DNA of 64,000 nucleotides from Pseudoips prasinana (GCA_951640165.1 OX621246.1:5605001-5669000), one strand, 5' to 3'. Positions 1-11,392 are shown, counted from the stretch's first letter. Made by a program: numbers and translations. The notes: a model not told the origin generated them from the sequence alone.

Positions 1-750
1 ATTACTTATATCAATAATAATACTTAATCACATAAATGATTGCCCAGTTCACCCAATTTTTGGGAACAAGGTTTCTTAAATTTGATATTTTCTTTTCAAT
101 TAGGTTGAAATATTGTCTTGAAATGGCACATGTATAACAAAAATCGACACTTACCGTTCAATTTATTTGTATAACGGAATATAACACATAATTAACATAA
201 ATATCCGGAAATTGAAAATTTTACGAAAGTATCAACATCACAAAATTGGAAAACAGTATCAACATTATAACGATAGTCATAAGCTGCATATATTATGCAC
301 AGAAACGACAAGTCCTTATCTGGCCACAGTAGTTTTTTACTGGTAACTGTTTTGCATTATCATGAAATGGTATTTTATATACTAAGATGTCCACCGAAAT
401 GACCGCAGCCACCTCAAAAATGTGGCATTAAAAGACATTTCTATACGGTCATCCGAAATTGGGTATAAAATTTCACCTGTCTCCCGTCAGGATGGCAATA
501 AGTTGAACAGGTATTGGTTTCGGTAACCTGTTCTGATTTTGCATCAATAGGCATGCGCTGGCCCCACTGAGCGCTCATTTCGCGGACGTAAATTTCGCTC
601 GCATTAAACACGTTATTAAAAAGCATCGTGCGTACAGAGTATTTGGCAGACAGAGAGAATGTAGCTCGTGGGAAAAGGGTCTAAGGCATATGCAAATAAA
701 TATTAATAAATAATTAATGTTTTTAAACTTTCGCGATTTGTACACATTTT
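1..750. other. AT-rich stretch, no gene recognised
   Basis: No convincing coding frame, repeat family or RNA was recognised. The short frames here have no recognisable motif. Confidence 0.6.
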
Positions 751-754
751 TATG

Positions 755-1220
755 TACTGTGGACACGGGTCTCAATCGGCAAATCATTACGATGGTTACT
801 CGGCATGGATTGTACAGTCAACAGCAAAAGTAGATGATCAAAGTCGGATATTCAATACTAATTATCATAAATTGCGACAAAATAGTGTGGTGGTGAAGAG
901 TACCTAGCTGAACGTGTGCGTGAGTGTTAAGTGTAAAAATATTAACTAGTGAAAACTGCCGTCCAATAGCATCATAAACTAAAAACTCAGGTCCGATTTT
1001 GATCATCTACTTATGCTGTTGACCCAGCCGTGGTCACGGGTCGACTGGTGTGGCTCGGCAGCGTCGTCTCCGTGAAGCTCGGGTTTCGGTATCTACCCTC
1101 GCATGGTCTTGATATTTTTCTTTTACGAAACTGTCGGTACACACGACACTAATGACATCAGTAACCATCGTAATGATTTGCCTATATCTTCATCGCGATT
1201 GAGACCCGTGTCCACAGTAT
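755..1220. mobile_element. Foldback (TIR) element, about 466 bp
   Basis: The left end 755-778 (TACTGTGGACACGGGTCTCA...) is the reverse complement of 1197-1220. A second block (about 779-800) matches 1160-1182, with roughly 14 extra bases in the right arm. An isolated end of the same family lies at 20771-20823, so this is a dispersed mobile family. No transposase frame is present, so it is non-autonomous. The superfamily is not determined. Confidence 0.75.
817..1023. mobile_element. Inner inverted-repeat element nested in the foldback
   Basis: Arms 817-848 and 992-1023 (32 nt each, starting GTCAACAGCA) are reverse complements with two mismatches and flank about 143 bp. It lies wholly inside the 755-1220 element. 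It may be a MITE inserted there, or an inner stem of the same element. Confidence 0.65.
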
Positions 1221-1227
1221 ATTAATA

Positions 1228-1400
1228 AATAATGTCCTCCCAGCCGAATTTCGGCCTCCCAGTCTCAATGGAGACTAGCCATTAGCGTGGGACTTATTAA
1301 AGTGTATAAGTGTATGCGCAAACACAGGGACACTTTCTATTCCGTAAGACGGTCAGGTACAGGACCGACAGGTTTACGTGCTCTCCGAGGCACGGGGGTA
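1228..1400 (-). repeat. SINE family C fragment
   Basis: Contains the body modules shared by about ten copies in this window: an AATGGAGACTAGCC block, the GCGCAAACACAGG block and TTTACGTGCTCTCCGAGGCA. In longer copies (9885-10085, 44155-44335) this body continues into a tRNA-like head on the opposite strand, so the SINE reads on the minus strand here. Head missing. Confidence 0.7.
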
Positions 1401-1455
1401 TAATATATAAATATAATACTAAAGAATTTGTTATTTTTATAGATTTATATATATA

Positions 1456-1768
1456 CTAGCTGTGCCCCGCGGTTTTACCCGCGTTAAATTTTATAAATTA
1501 TATCATAGCTTCTCCCCCGTAGTTGATAGCGTGGTAATATGTAGCCTATATGTAGACCCGACCTCTCAGTAATATTCATGCAAAATTTGAATTAAATCCC
1601 TGCAGTACTTTTTGAGTTTATCCCGGACATACATACAGACAAACAGACAAAAATTCTAAAAACTATATTTTTGGTTTCCATATCAATTGTGGATTACGCC
1701 GCAAGTATCCTTTAAAAAAAATTCAATGTACAGTTTTGACTTTCCTACGATTTTATTATATGTATAGA
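1456..1768 (-). mobile_element. Helitron-like non-autonomous element, subfamily 1
   Basis: Read on the minus strand it begins TCTATAC and ends with a GC hairpin (CGCGGGTAAAACCGCGG) followed by CTAG, inserted between A and T. 5'-TC, a 3' hairpin and CTRR with A/T insertion are Helitron hallmarks. About 313 bp, no coding capacity. Confidence 0.75.
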
Positions 1769-1794
1769 TAGTGGTAAGGAACTACTCTACTACA

Positions 1795-1900
1795 AAGAGG
1801 CGCTCACAGCTAGATACTCTCTCAGGTCCGTAAGCGATAGGTGATGTTAAGCAACTAGACTTGCGGTCGGTCTATAGATGGGAGACCACCAACAAATAAT
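1795..1900 (+). repeat. 5S rRNA-derived SINE, 3'-truncated
   Basis: Contains GTTAAGCAAC followed about 25 bp later by GATGGGAGACCACC, the order and spacing of the 5S rRNA internal control region. It stops about 100 bp in, whereas full copies reach about 260 bp. A diverged member of the family best seen at 60695. Confidence 0.7.
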
Positions 1901-1914
1901 CGTGTTTATTACAT

Positions 1915-2000
1915 TAAGATTTTTCCTTGGTTGGGAATGAACTCACGACCTCTGGCTTAGCAGTCAGGGTCACTAAGCACTACAACAACAGACCAGTCAA
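1915..2000 (-). repeat. SINE family B head (tRNA-like)
   Basis: The reverse complement carries a tRNA-like A box region (CTGGTCTGTTGTTGTAGTGC) and a B box (GTGAGTTCATTCCC). It resembles the head at 36163. Body absent. Confidence 0.6.
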
Positions 2001-2515
2001 AAGTTGGTCGAAATAAATAAAAATACCATTTTAATAAACGGTATTTTTAAATTTTGTAATTAATATTTTGGATTGCATAAATATAAGATCGCACATAATT
2101 AATCAACTAAAATAACTTTGCCCACGCCATTTTTATATAATCTCAATAAACAACCAACAAATTCGAAATCCAATCAGTCCAATGTCTCCTAATACATTTT
2201 ACTATTCCGGAAATTCGCAACATTGTTGGCAATGTCGATCAGTCATAATCAATCCCAGTAGATTTCCGGAATACCGGTAAAGCTGTCGAATCCGGCATCA
2301 ATTTCGTAATAAACCGTCGATTTAACTCTATAGAGTTTAATCTAGTGATGTCTTCTCTGTGACAGTTGACTATATATTCGAGAAATAATTAACTAGTTAT
2401 AATGTTTTTATTGTTTTGAATGTTATATCGCCATTGAAGAGATAAATACTTAACTTTAATTTGTCTTACTAGATACTATACTTTACATTTTCAGAAACTA
2501 AAATTCATTATATTG
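2001..2515. other. No feature recognised
   Basis: AT-rich unique-looking sequence. No frame or repeat was recognised. Confidence 0.5.
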
Positions 2516-2640
2516 ACCGTCTCGTTGGTCTAGCGATAGCTTGTGGGACCGCAGATAATGAGATCCTGGGTTCGAATCACGGGTCGGGTAACAAACCTGT
2601 CTTTGATTTCATGATAAGAAATGTTGTGAATGATTATAAC
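2516..2640 (+). repeat. tRNA-derived SINE head
   Basis: A box-like GTCTCGTTGGTCTAGCGATA followed by B box GGGTTCGAATCA at tRNA spacing. It cannot form a full cloverleaf ending by eye and is followed by SINE-like body, so it is read as a retroposon head and not a tRNA gene. Confidence 0.6.
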
Positions 2641-2799
2641 CATGTTGCGAACTATTTCCGGGCAGGTTAGTTTCCATTGAGTCTGGCCGTCATGGGCAGA
2701 ATTTGACGAGGACGATTGTATTATTATTTAGAATAGAATAGAATGCCTCTGACATGGCTATAGAACATTGTAAATTATTCTAGTACTCACTGCCCATTG

Positions 2800-2834
2800 G
2801 TTTTTAATGTTTGCTGTTAGCAAACATTAAAAAC
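2800..2834. repeat. Perfect hairpin, 16-bp arms, 3-nt loop
   Basis: GTTTTTAATGTTTGCT, loop GTT, then the exact reverse complement. No terminator role is expected in a eukaryotic context. See the findings for the group of such hairpins. Confidence 0.85.
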
Positions 2835-3384
2835 GATGATTCAGACAGACTTTAAATAGCGATCAGTATTACAAGTTAACTATATAATATTAATTCTAGG
2901 TGCAAGTCCATGTCTGTCAGTCTTTGTCATCTGTGGTTCGCATTTAATTCTTTAATTTTTAATAGTATTGGTTTAGTCAGACGTCTAAATTTTAGTGTCA
3001 CATGGTACCGCGTCCGTTAGATTCGGCTCAAAAAATCTCTACGCCTGGGTAGCGTTAAATGGTAGCAACATTAAAGTGAGGTAGAGAGACGTACAAAAGT
3101 CTTCATCAAAATTAATCACCCTGTCCAAATAAGGCATTCAAATTAGACCTCCTAGTATACAATTTAAAGGCTTCATAAAATTACTTAATAAGCTCCTCAT
3201 CTGTATTTTACGGTACTCTGTGGCTGCGGACCGTCTCATTAGATCTGGAACGGCTCGCGAAGTTTTTTGGAGGTTGGAGCGAGTTTCGACGCACACGGAT
3301 CGGCTACATGTTGCGAGTAGAAAGCGTGGCAGTAAAAACTGACTGGACTTTGACAGTGACGATGGCGTTTGGTCGAAATTCTAA
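2835..3384. other. No feature recognised
   Basis: No coding or repeat signal that I could support. Confidence 0.5.
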
Positions 3385-3605
3385 AATTATATATGGTGGC
3401 CGAGGAGTAGACGTTCAAACGTAAAATTTAGATACTTTATGATGATGAGAATCCGATTCACCCCCATGTATGTTCCACGATTTTGCGTAGTTTCGAGATA
3501 TAATTTCTTTAATGTGTTTTTCGTAAATTTCACCTAACATCAGCTTTTTTGTTTACCTATTTATTTATGACTAGATTTTTTTATTCCATAACTCATAATT
3601 CCAGG
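3385..3605. mobile_element. Half of a foldback element (family FB2)
   Basis: GGCCGAGGAGTAGACGTTCA then a block containing AAATTTAGATACTTTATGA matches the arms and interior of the complete element at 55251-55679. Only one arm is present, so this is a truncated copy. Confidence 0.65.
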
Positions 3606-4635
3606 AACTAATGAATTGTATACCTACATTGTGCCATGTATGTAACGATTGCAATTTGAATAGCTTAATGTCTTATTAACATTGATAAAGGCGATGGCGT
3701 TTTATGCCTATTTTGGTAAAGTCCCAATAGATGTAGCTAATTACTTTAATTATTATAATAAAATCAACGTAAAAATCTTACCACAGAAAGCACTCGAAAA
3801 AAATATTATTAACAACTATTATCTCGTTACTTTTAAATTAACCTGACTGTTAAGACTTCTCATTTTTAAATAGAAATAGACATGTATGTTCTGGATGGAT
3901 CAACGATTTTTTTTAATACTCCTGTAATCAAATATAGATTAGAAATGGCATTAAAGATGAAATAACAAACATAAATCTTTTAAAAATGTGCTGGAGGAGG
4001 CACTTGGTGTATATAGATTAATATGATTGTTTGTTTGTAATGAATAAACGCGACATATAAGACGAGACAGCGTTTACTCGCACCAGGAATTTGGTAACTC
4101 ACTCCCTTGGTAACTCGCCCTTCTACTTGGTACGTGTGACTGGAACGTCATGGTAAACTTTTCGGTTGGTCACTGGAGTAACCGAAGACTTTTCATTGAT
4201 GGAAGAGACATAATGCAACGTAATCAGGCAACGATAAAGGAACTTTTTGGTCACATTATAATGTTTTTCACTTGGTACCAAAAAAGTGATGGGATAGACG
4301 AAATTAGCTTACGTTGTCGAAAATTTATACTTTCTATTTTTCGCCATTGGATGTTATACAATATACTTATTTTATTTTATTTAACCATGACAGCTAGCCT
4401 GGGATGCTTTCACTGCTTCACCTGTCAATAAATGCTAGTGGGGACTCAAACGATCTAAGAAATAATGAAACTAAAATAATAAAGAAATAAGAAATAATAA
4501 CAACAAACTTACTAACCTACTACCGAGAGGGTTCTGTTTTAATAGTTCAGTTTCAAGGGTAGATAGCGCACTTTCCTCCTCTCTATATATATAACACCTT
4601 TATTATTCTTAAGGTGAACAAAGATTCATATTTAT
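3606..4635. other. No gene recognised; one 93-codon frame
   Basis: An ATG frame at 4150-4431 (+) gives 93 residues with no recognisable domain and a hydrophobic carboxy half. I see no reason to call it a gene. The remainder is AT-rich. Confidence 0.4.
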
Positions 4636-4639
4636 AATA

Positions 4640-5050
4640 TACCCTCCTGGTCGAATTTCGGCCAAGGCGGCCAGTCCCAAATGAAGAATACACATCTGCG
4701 CGGGACATATTATAGTGCACAAGTGTGTGCGAAAACACAGGAGCACTTTACTATTCCATATACTATGATCCAATGGGACGACAAGCTACACGACGAGAAA
4801 GAAGTCAGGCAAAGGGCCGACGGCCTTGGGTGCTCTCCGTGGAATGGAGGTCTAAATGTCGTGAGGTAGACAGTTTTATGTATTTTTAGGGGTTAGTTGC
4901 AGGTTGGGAATGATAAGTCTTGAGATATCTTCGGCAGTTTATAATAGTTGACACAGCTTTATCGTCGAACAGATTGTATTACATCTAATCGAACATCACA
5001 TAAAAAGGAAGGGACAAGAATTGACATTTACCAAGTTTTTTAAATTCAGT
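4640..5050 (-). repeat. SINE family C, long variant, copy 1
   Basis: Carries the family C body plus a variant 3' module (CAAAGGGCCGACGG, then GACAGTTTTATGTATTTTTA and AGTTGCAGGTTGGGAATGAT) shared only with 6430-6830. The two copies align along almost their full length in the same orientation, about 1.8 kb apart. Confidence 0.7.
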
Positions 5051-5154
5051 TTTACGGCACTGGCTTCTTCGGCCTTATGACCCGGCCTTACATATCTTCA
5101 GTACTGTGTATTTTTATTTCATTTATTTTCGTCATTAAGTCAATTTCAAGTAAA

Positions 5155-5460
5155 GTCCGTCACAGTCAAGTCATACATAGTTCTTGTCCTACCCCAGTAA
5201 AGCAGTGGAGACTTTACTAAAGGCTTCAATGGAGTTTTAGATTCAACACAACGTCGCAATTCATGGCAATATAGGACTTTCCTCCACTTATGTACGTTGT
5301 CGAAGATGTTATGTCTATAAATCCACCATATTTACACATAAAAACTCGAAATGACACCAGTTTTTGAAAATGAAACAATGCCTCAATGCGTCTTTTTCCG
5401 CATTGGCGCCAAAACCTCCATTTATATTAATGTCAGTCAGTGTTGCCAACAACCGCCAAC
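5155..5460 (+). repeat. Dispersed repeat, inverted partner of 7030-7270
   Basis: AGGCTTCAATGGAGTTTTAG, then a TACGTTGTCGAAGATGTT block, an ATTTACACATAAAAACTC block and TTGGCGCCA reappear in reverse-complement order at 7030-7270 with moderate divergence. No coding frame. Confidence 0.6.
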
Positions 5461-5986
5461 TCCGGGTTGATACTATTTTTTTCCTTTAAAATCCCTTCGT
5501 ATTTATATAATAATGGTAGTAAGAAGTGTCTGCGGGGCCAAGGTAGCTTTGACTCCAGCTGAAGAGCTGTCACTACTGTCACATCTAGCAATTAGGTAAG
5601 CCAGTCCATGTTCTACCACCTACATTATCCACTTCGCAATTTCGTGCGGCAAGTAATTGCACAGAATTTCCAACTCAAATTTTTATGTTAAGTATTTAAT
5701 GTTTTCTTAAAATAATGAGTAGGTTGGCCGAATGTAATTGGCCGGCGTTGTAAGAGAAACCGGCCGATTTTTATCAAGAACATACGCTTCGGTATGTTCA
5801 ATGTTCTTAAAATGCTCCTGAAATACTGTTATAAAAGTGCCCAATGAAATATAAATGGGAAATTTGCTTCAGTTATGTTATCCGTCATCTTTTGGCTTGT
5901 TATTAAATCTGTAACGTTTTGCCGCCGCGCGCCGTCGTGTGCGCATGTGATCAATGTCTGCATTAAATAAGTGGTCCAAACATATA
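5461..5986. other. No feature recognised
   Basis: Contains GC-richer patches (5735-5765, 5920-5945) but no supported gene or repeat. Confidence 0.45.
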
Positions 5987-6161
5987 TCCTACTAACATTA
6001 TGAATGCGAAAGTTTGTGAGTATGGATGTATAGATGTTTGTTACTCTTTCACGCAATACGACGGAACGAATTTTGATAAAAATTTCTAGTAATATATAAG
6101 AATTACACATAGGCTATAATGAATAAAATTTAACGCTGGTAAAGCCATGGGGCAAGGCTAC
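5987..6161 (+). mobile_element. Helitron-like element, subfamily 2, degenerate
   Basis: Starts TCCTACTAACATTATGAATG after an A and ends with a decayed GCTGGTAAAGCCATGG hairpin and CTAC. Similar in length and body to 11666-11861 (shared TGCGAAAGTTTGTGAG). Confidence 0.6.
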
Positions 6162-6274
6162 ATTGCATAGAATACTGTTTTGTTAGTATAGCGAGAGTGT
6201 GATCAAACGCATATAATGTGGTCCTGGGTAAATATCCCGAGTAGGGTCAAAAAGTGTAACTGTGATTTTTGTGG

Positions 6275-6365
6275 CCAGGAAATTATTCCGCATTAAGGAA
6301 ATTAATCCCTGTGTCGCGGGGTACTTTACAAACATAATAGACGGACACAAATTACATCCCTCAGT
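6275..6365 (-). repeat. SINE family A tail fragment
   Basis: Contains TGTGTCGCGGGGTACTTTAC and GACGGACACAAATTACATCC, the 3' half of family A as seen at 63400-63592. Head absent. Confidence 0.7.
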
Positions 6366-6429
6366 CCGCGAATTTCTTCATTTTAGAATATCAAAACATA
6401 GGCATAAGTTCAAAATACCTGATGCAATT

Positions 6430-6830
6430 TGTTCTAGGACGCGATGGAGACTAGCCATCTCCGCCGGATATATTATAGTGCACAAGTGTGTGCGCAAACA
6501 CAGGAACACTTTACTATTCCGTCACTCTCATAATACGATGGGACGACTAGTTACACGACGCGCGACGAGAAAGAAGTCAGGCAAAGGGCCGACGGCTTTA
6601 GGTGCTCCTCCGTGGCATGGAGGTCTAAATGCCGTGCGAGGTAGACAGTTTTATGTATCTTTTTGGATAGGGGTTAGTTGCAGGTTGGGAATGATAAGTC
6701 TTTAGGTATTTTCAGCAGTTTATAATAGTTGACACAGATTGTATTACATATAATCGAACATCACATAAAAGGAAGGAACAAGGATTGACATTTATATTTT
6801 TTTTGAAATTCAATTGTCCCTTGACATTGC
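6430..6830 (-). repeat. SINE family C, long variant, copy 2
   Basis: Direct-orientation partner of 4640-5050, including the same variant module and the following GTTTATAATAGTTGACACAG segment. The 147-codon frame crossing it is a by-product of repeat sequence. Confidence 0.7.
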
Positions 6831-7029
6831 TGGGGATTCTATGTTTGACACATATCAATAACATTACATCTCGCTCTAATCTCTATCCAATCTAATCTAT
6901 TACAGCTTCTATGAAAAGGAGAGGGTATATACATAGAACTGTCAAACAACAACAACGGTTTATACGCCCACCGTATTATCTGTAACGAGTCAATTATTTT
7001 CCTTCAGTATTACGTGCCAAAACTAAACT

Positions 7030-7270
7030 GTCACAGCTCTTGTCACTTTTTGGCGCCAACGGGGAAAATGACACGTCGCGGCATTATTTCATTTACATAA
7101 ACTAGTGTACATTTGAGTTTTTATGTGTGTAAATGGTGGATATTTAGGCAAAACGTCTTCGACAACGTACACAGGTGCAGGAGGGTGGCATATTACCGTG
7201 AATTTTGACGTTCCATGTTAATTCCAAAACTCCATAGAAGCCTCTAGTAAAGTTACCACTACTTAACCGG
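7030..7270 (-). repeat. Dispersed repeat, inverted partner of 5155-5460
   Basis: Reverse-complement homology to 5155-5460 (GAGTTTTTATGTGTGTAAAT, GTCTTCGACAACGTAC, CTCCATAGAAGCCTCTAGTA). Confidence 0.6.
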
Positions 7271-7307
7271 ACTATAACTTGGACTTAACAATGATTGATT
7301 TTATTCT

Positions 7308-7572
7308 AGCCGTGTGGTTTACGACCTAGAAAGAATAACAGGGCCACCTCATATCGACCCATGGGTGTCGCAAAAGTCAACTAAGGGATGCACCAGGTAA
7401 TCGGGCAGCAGCGCCACCTGAGTACTTGCTAACACCCCACTGAGGTCGCCAACTCGCATGCCAAGCGCGGTGACTACGGCAAACCCCTCCAAATGGCAAC
7501 TTTATAGAAACCTTGGGGGAAGGCCTATGTCCAGCAGTGGACGATATCAGGCCGATGGTGATGATGATTGAT
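7308..7572 (+). repeat. Uninterrupted retroposon with RTE-like 3' tail
   Basis: A 265-bp unit starting CCGTGTGGTTTACGACC and ending GGAAGGCCTATGTCCAGCAG then TGGAC... and GATGATGATTGA. The ending matches the coding end of RTE LINEs (compare 44735-44965). This is the uninterrupted version of the copy split at 25060-25885. Confidence 0.65.
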
Positions 7573-7919
7573 TTTTCTTGTCTTTGACTATGACTAAATG
7601 TCGAAAAAGCTGCATACTGTTGAATTCATATGCGAATAACTTGAATCATCAGATTACTAAAACTGGCATTTGAAATGTTAATACTGTAATCGAGTGTGTC
7701 CACATCAAAGAAGAAAAAATCACTTGTCCTGTTCATAAGAAGAATGTTTGAAAGGAATGCAATGTTATTAAATAAAAGCTTCGTTGGCATTAGATAGAAT
7801 AAGGGCAGGGTGTGGAATGAGCAACGTAGACAAGATAAGAAGCCTTTTTTTTATAAGTCATGGGGAATACCTACGCACCCGCAAAAAGTGTCTGCGTGTA
7901 GATATGTCGGACGCGGACC
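7573..7919. other. No feature recognised
   Basis: No coding or repeat signal supported. Confidence 0.45.
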
Positions 7920-7968
7920 ATGTAAACCTAACCTGCCATGGACGCCTGATGGCAGGTTAGGTTTACAT
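7920..7968. repeat. Perfect hairpin, 19-bp arms, 11-nt loop
   Basis: Left arm ATGTAAACCTAACCTGCCA at 7920-7938; its exact reverse complement at 7950-7968. It lies inside a GC-rich 300-bp patch with a 104-codon frame (7810-8124) that matches no family I know. Confidence 0.85.
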
Positions 7969-8159
7969 TTGGTGCCTAATGTGAGGAGCCCCGGGAACGC
8001 GGGTATGCTACGGTGCCCCCCCCTTTTGTGCCATGTCCCAGATGGTCGTCACAAGGGAAGGCTCTGGATTGCCCTCCGCTATTGTCACTGTCTTCCCGGA
8101 GCTGCTTGCACGTGGCGGCAGTAGAGGACACTTCTCATACTGTCACCGCAGCCCCGAAA

Positions 8160-8680
8160 GCAAGAAGCCTATAAAATCGCAATCGCATTCCATACAGTGA
8201 AGAAATTATTTAATCGTAAAAGAAAATTATTCTATCACTTTCTCCGCAATAATTCGGTGATAACAATTCCAAGCGTATTATTGGCAAGGGCTTGCATTAA
8301 ACAAAAAATGCGAATCAAATGAATTTCACATTCGTCTGCAGATCAGATTACCGCGAAACTGCATCGTTTAATGTTATTCTGCTGATCCTATAATGTTTCA
8401 CTTATTAATTAATTAATGCTCAAAGTTAATCAACTCGAAAGTCATTCGGACAACCTTGCAAGTTACGCGGTTGCTGCGTGGACTGGAATGCGAATGTTCT
8501 GAATTTATATCGATGTGTAGTAAAATTCACTTTGCTTTTATCGACTGGCTCTTAATGTATGAATAACGGTGAACATTATATGTGAACAAGTCAACGTTAA
8601 GAAGTACATACATTGAAGAGCGTGCTTGAGCTTACCATTTTATACCACATTCTAGTCTAAAAAAAAAATTATAGACAATG
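8160..8680. other. No feature recognised
   Basis: AT-rich sequence without recognisable genes or repeats. Confidence 0.5.
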
Positions 8681-8683
8681 CCC

Positions 8684-8876
8684 GCACAAGGGAATCCTGT
8701 GCCACTGGGTACTTTACAAACATATAATAGACGGACACAAATTACATCCAGGCTCAGAACAACTATTTGTGGGTCTCACAAATAGTTGTCCGGCGCGGGA
8801 CTAGAACCTAGAACCTAGACTAGAACCCGCGACACGAAGCAGCGAGGTGTCTGTCTTAGCCGCTGCGCCACACGGG
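8684..8876 (-). repeat. SINE family A, near full length
   Basis: The minus strand reads GTGTGGCGCAGCGGCTAAGA (A box) and, in the B box region, a locally duplicated stretch (GAACCTAGAACCTAGACTAG on the plus strand). The self-complementary AACTATTTGTG/CACAAATAGTT follows, then the GTACTTTACAAACATATAAT tail. The B box expansion would probably disable the internal promoter of this copy. Confidence 0.8.
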
Positions 8877-8879
8877 TCC

Positions 8880-9060
8880 GAAGTCTGGGAGTAGGCGGTA
8901 TTAAACTCCCATGCCTCGGAGAACACGTAAAGCCGTCGCCGCGTCGGTCTGGTAGCTGACCTCTTTCAGGTCTTTCTAGTCGTCCCATCGGATCATGAGA
9001 GATGGAATGGAAAGTGCCCTGTATTTGTGCACACACTTGTGCACTATAATAATATGTAAA
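8880..9060 (+). repeat. SINE family C fragment, opposite orientation
   Basis: The reverse complement of the family C body (CCTCGGAGAACACGTAAAGC, GTGCACACACTTGTGCACTA). It abuts the family A copy at 8684-8876. Confidence 0.65.
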
Positions 9061-9880
9061 TTAAATGTGTATCTAGCGTATAGACAGGACTGTTTCAGCA
9101 AGTTGGCTGCAACAGTATAATAACATTTAAGGGCCCAGCCAGGTAAGTCGTATCCGTGTATTTTTAGCTAGAAAACCAGAAACAACGACCAAGAGATGGT
9201 GATCAGATAAAATTAAACTCTATTGCCTTTACATTCAGAACAGATTACGCTGCACAAGTTCTTTAGGTTAATAGATCCAAAAGCATACAAACACACAGGA
9301 CTTATAGTAGTGTAGTGTGTAACTGAAAACAATGGTACTTGGTAATTTTTCCTCGCTCCCACACATTTAATAAATCCCTTTCATTAGAAGAGTGTTAATT
9401 TTGAGAGTAATGATGCGTATGCGCTTGCTTTGTGGTACATAATATATATGTATACGTAGTAAATGATCAATTTGAGTTGCGTGGCGGCGAACTGTCTGAA
9501 GTTAATCTCGACTCTGACGTTTTCTGTCTTTAATTAAGTACCGCATTTCTGAAGCCTTAATAAGATTTATTTAAATGTAAATTTGAACCAAGTGGTATAT
9601 TAAACGATATCAAAAAAAGGTTTTACGCACGTTTATACTTTAACTTGAACACTTATTTCTTACTTTGATTATTCTTTATATTATTCTTACTTTAAAATGT
9701 TATATAAGAAAAGTAATAGTCGTAACAAGGTAAAGCCGTTAAAATTTTCACATAATCGAAGTCTAAATATCAATAAAATTTTGAATAATGTCAGTTATAT
9801 TAAATATGTAAGAGGGATATTTTGCAATTGTCATGTTTAAGGGCGCGTTTTCAGTTTCACCAACCGAATAATCCGGTGGG
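9061..9880. other. No feature recognised
   Basis: No supported feature in this AT-rich interval. Confidence 0.5.
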
Positions 9881-9884
9881 ATGC

Positions 9885-10085
9885 CTAGGCACGACCGGAA
9901 AGATATCACGAACAACTCCGACGGCTTTACGTGCTCTCCGAGGCACGGGGCTGTGAATACCGCCAACTCCCAGACTTGGGGCTGATATTGAGAAATTGTT
10001 CTTCTGTAAATCACTTTTTGGCTCGACCTGGGGTTTGACCCCTGGGCCTCATTATTTGTGGTTGAAGACGCTACCATTAAGCAGT
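9885..10085 (-). repeat. SINE family C with tRNA-like head
   Basis: The plus strand shows GGCTTTACGTGCTCTCCGAG, the CCAACTCCCAGACTTGGGGC block, then CCTGGGGTTTGACCCC (reverse complement of a B box) and GACGCTACCATTAAGCAG (reverse complement of an A box). This copy shows that family C is tRNA-derived and reads on the minus strand. Confidence 0.75.
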
Positions 10086-10660
10086 CTAATGACTACAGCC
10101 GAGACCTACAGCTGAACCTGCACTCAGAAGTACAAGTTTCGATACACACATAAATTAAACCACTTTTACGCTCACCAACCATCCCTTTAGCATCCCCCTC
10201 AATCGTTTTCGGATCGGTAAGTGAAATTGGTTATTAGCATCTCTTGGTGGAATTGATAATGCACTTCATTATTAATAGATAACTATCAGAACTGCCTATT
10301 ATGATTACCTTCCTTTCACCTCACAAACAGGAAACAATTGCCCCTCGTAATGCGCTTATTACGAAGTGTCGGAGTGACATTTAAATTGGCCTTTCTTTAG
10401 GAGCCAATAACTATCACCTTGATACAATAATTGACAGCTGTCAAAATACCGCAAACATGGCTATTATAGCTATTGTACTTAATTATTTGTAATGTACATC
10501 GCTTATTTATTTTAATTTTTGGTTTTCAATAATTTTCTTTGGTTTTTAATATTCAAGTTATTTCATGTCAAAAATATAAATATATTTAGTATAATGTTCA
10601 CTTTTGAGTGGTCTTAAAAATCTTTTTGGTAATCTCACAAGCTTTTTCTTATTACCCTCA
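10086..10660. other. No feature recognised
   Basis: AT-rich; nothing supported. Confidence 0.5.
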
Positions 10661-10663
10661 TAA

Positions 10664-10712
10664 GAAATTTGACAGATTGCGGTAGCTGGATGTGCTGGCG
10701 TCTGTACTTACC
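10664..10712. mobile_element. Solo end of MITE family D
   Basis: TTGACAGATTGCGGTAGCTG and GGATGTGCTGGCGTCTGTAC match the right arm of the complete MITEs at 24452-24597 and 58068-58222. Confidence 0.65.
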
Positions 10713-11060
10713 AGATATTAACTGTGGCTTCAAGTACTTTTTACTGGTCTTTTTCTTTACCTTCCTTTACCTCTTGGCCTTTCCTTTTCCTCACCTCTTC
10801 GCTAGAATAAATTGTTTTGCAGTTGGCAGATGTATCAAAATGTATGTTAAAGAATCAATATACAGTGAATAAAATTTTATTTTATTATTATTTAAAATAT
10901 AATTTGCTATGAACGCTCCTCACAAATCCTTGTACACTTTGCCTTAATATAGCAACGAATACCCTGACAATATGTGTAAGTAAAATTTCATGATAATCGG
11001 TTGAGTATTTTAGAAAAGCGGATAGCTTCGAAAGCGTATGAAGGAACCATATATATATAT

Positions 11061-11374
11061 TCAAATATATAAAATTCTCGTGTCACAATGTAAGTTACCT
11101 TACTCCTCCGAAACGGCCTGAGAATCGGCTATTATCTAATTTTCATATGCCTAAGTGACAGGGACAAAATTATGACAACAGTTTTTGTTTTTTTTTTTCT
11201 ATAATGTGGCATTAAAAAATAAATATAACCCCAATTTTTTAATAGGGATTTTAATATTTACCCGTTCTACTGAGTTATTTTTGTAAATTTGGTTGAGTCC
11301 CTGTATGATTTACATTGAGATTTCGGGTTTTATTTCTATTGTTAAGGCAGTACAACGTTTGCCGGGACAGCTAG
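11061..11374 (+). mobile_element. Helitron-like element, subfamily 3
   Basis: Begins TCAAATATATAAAATTCTCG followed by TGTCACAATG and ends GTTTGCCGGGACAGCTAG|T. Length 314 bp. 5'-TC and 3'-CTAG with a downstream T fit a Helitron terminus; the terminal hairpin is weaker than in subfamily 1. Confidence 0.65.
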
Positions 11375-11392
11375 TATAGGTATATATATATG

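Noticed and set aside
6262..6705. 147-codon plus-strand frame
   Set aside because: It lies entirely across SINE A and SINE C sequence.
7810..8124. 104-codon frame in a GC-rich patch
   Set aside because: It reads through a perfect hairpin and low-complexity C run; no domain seen.
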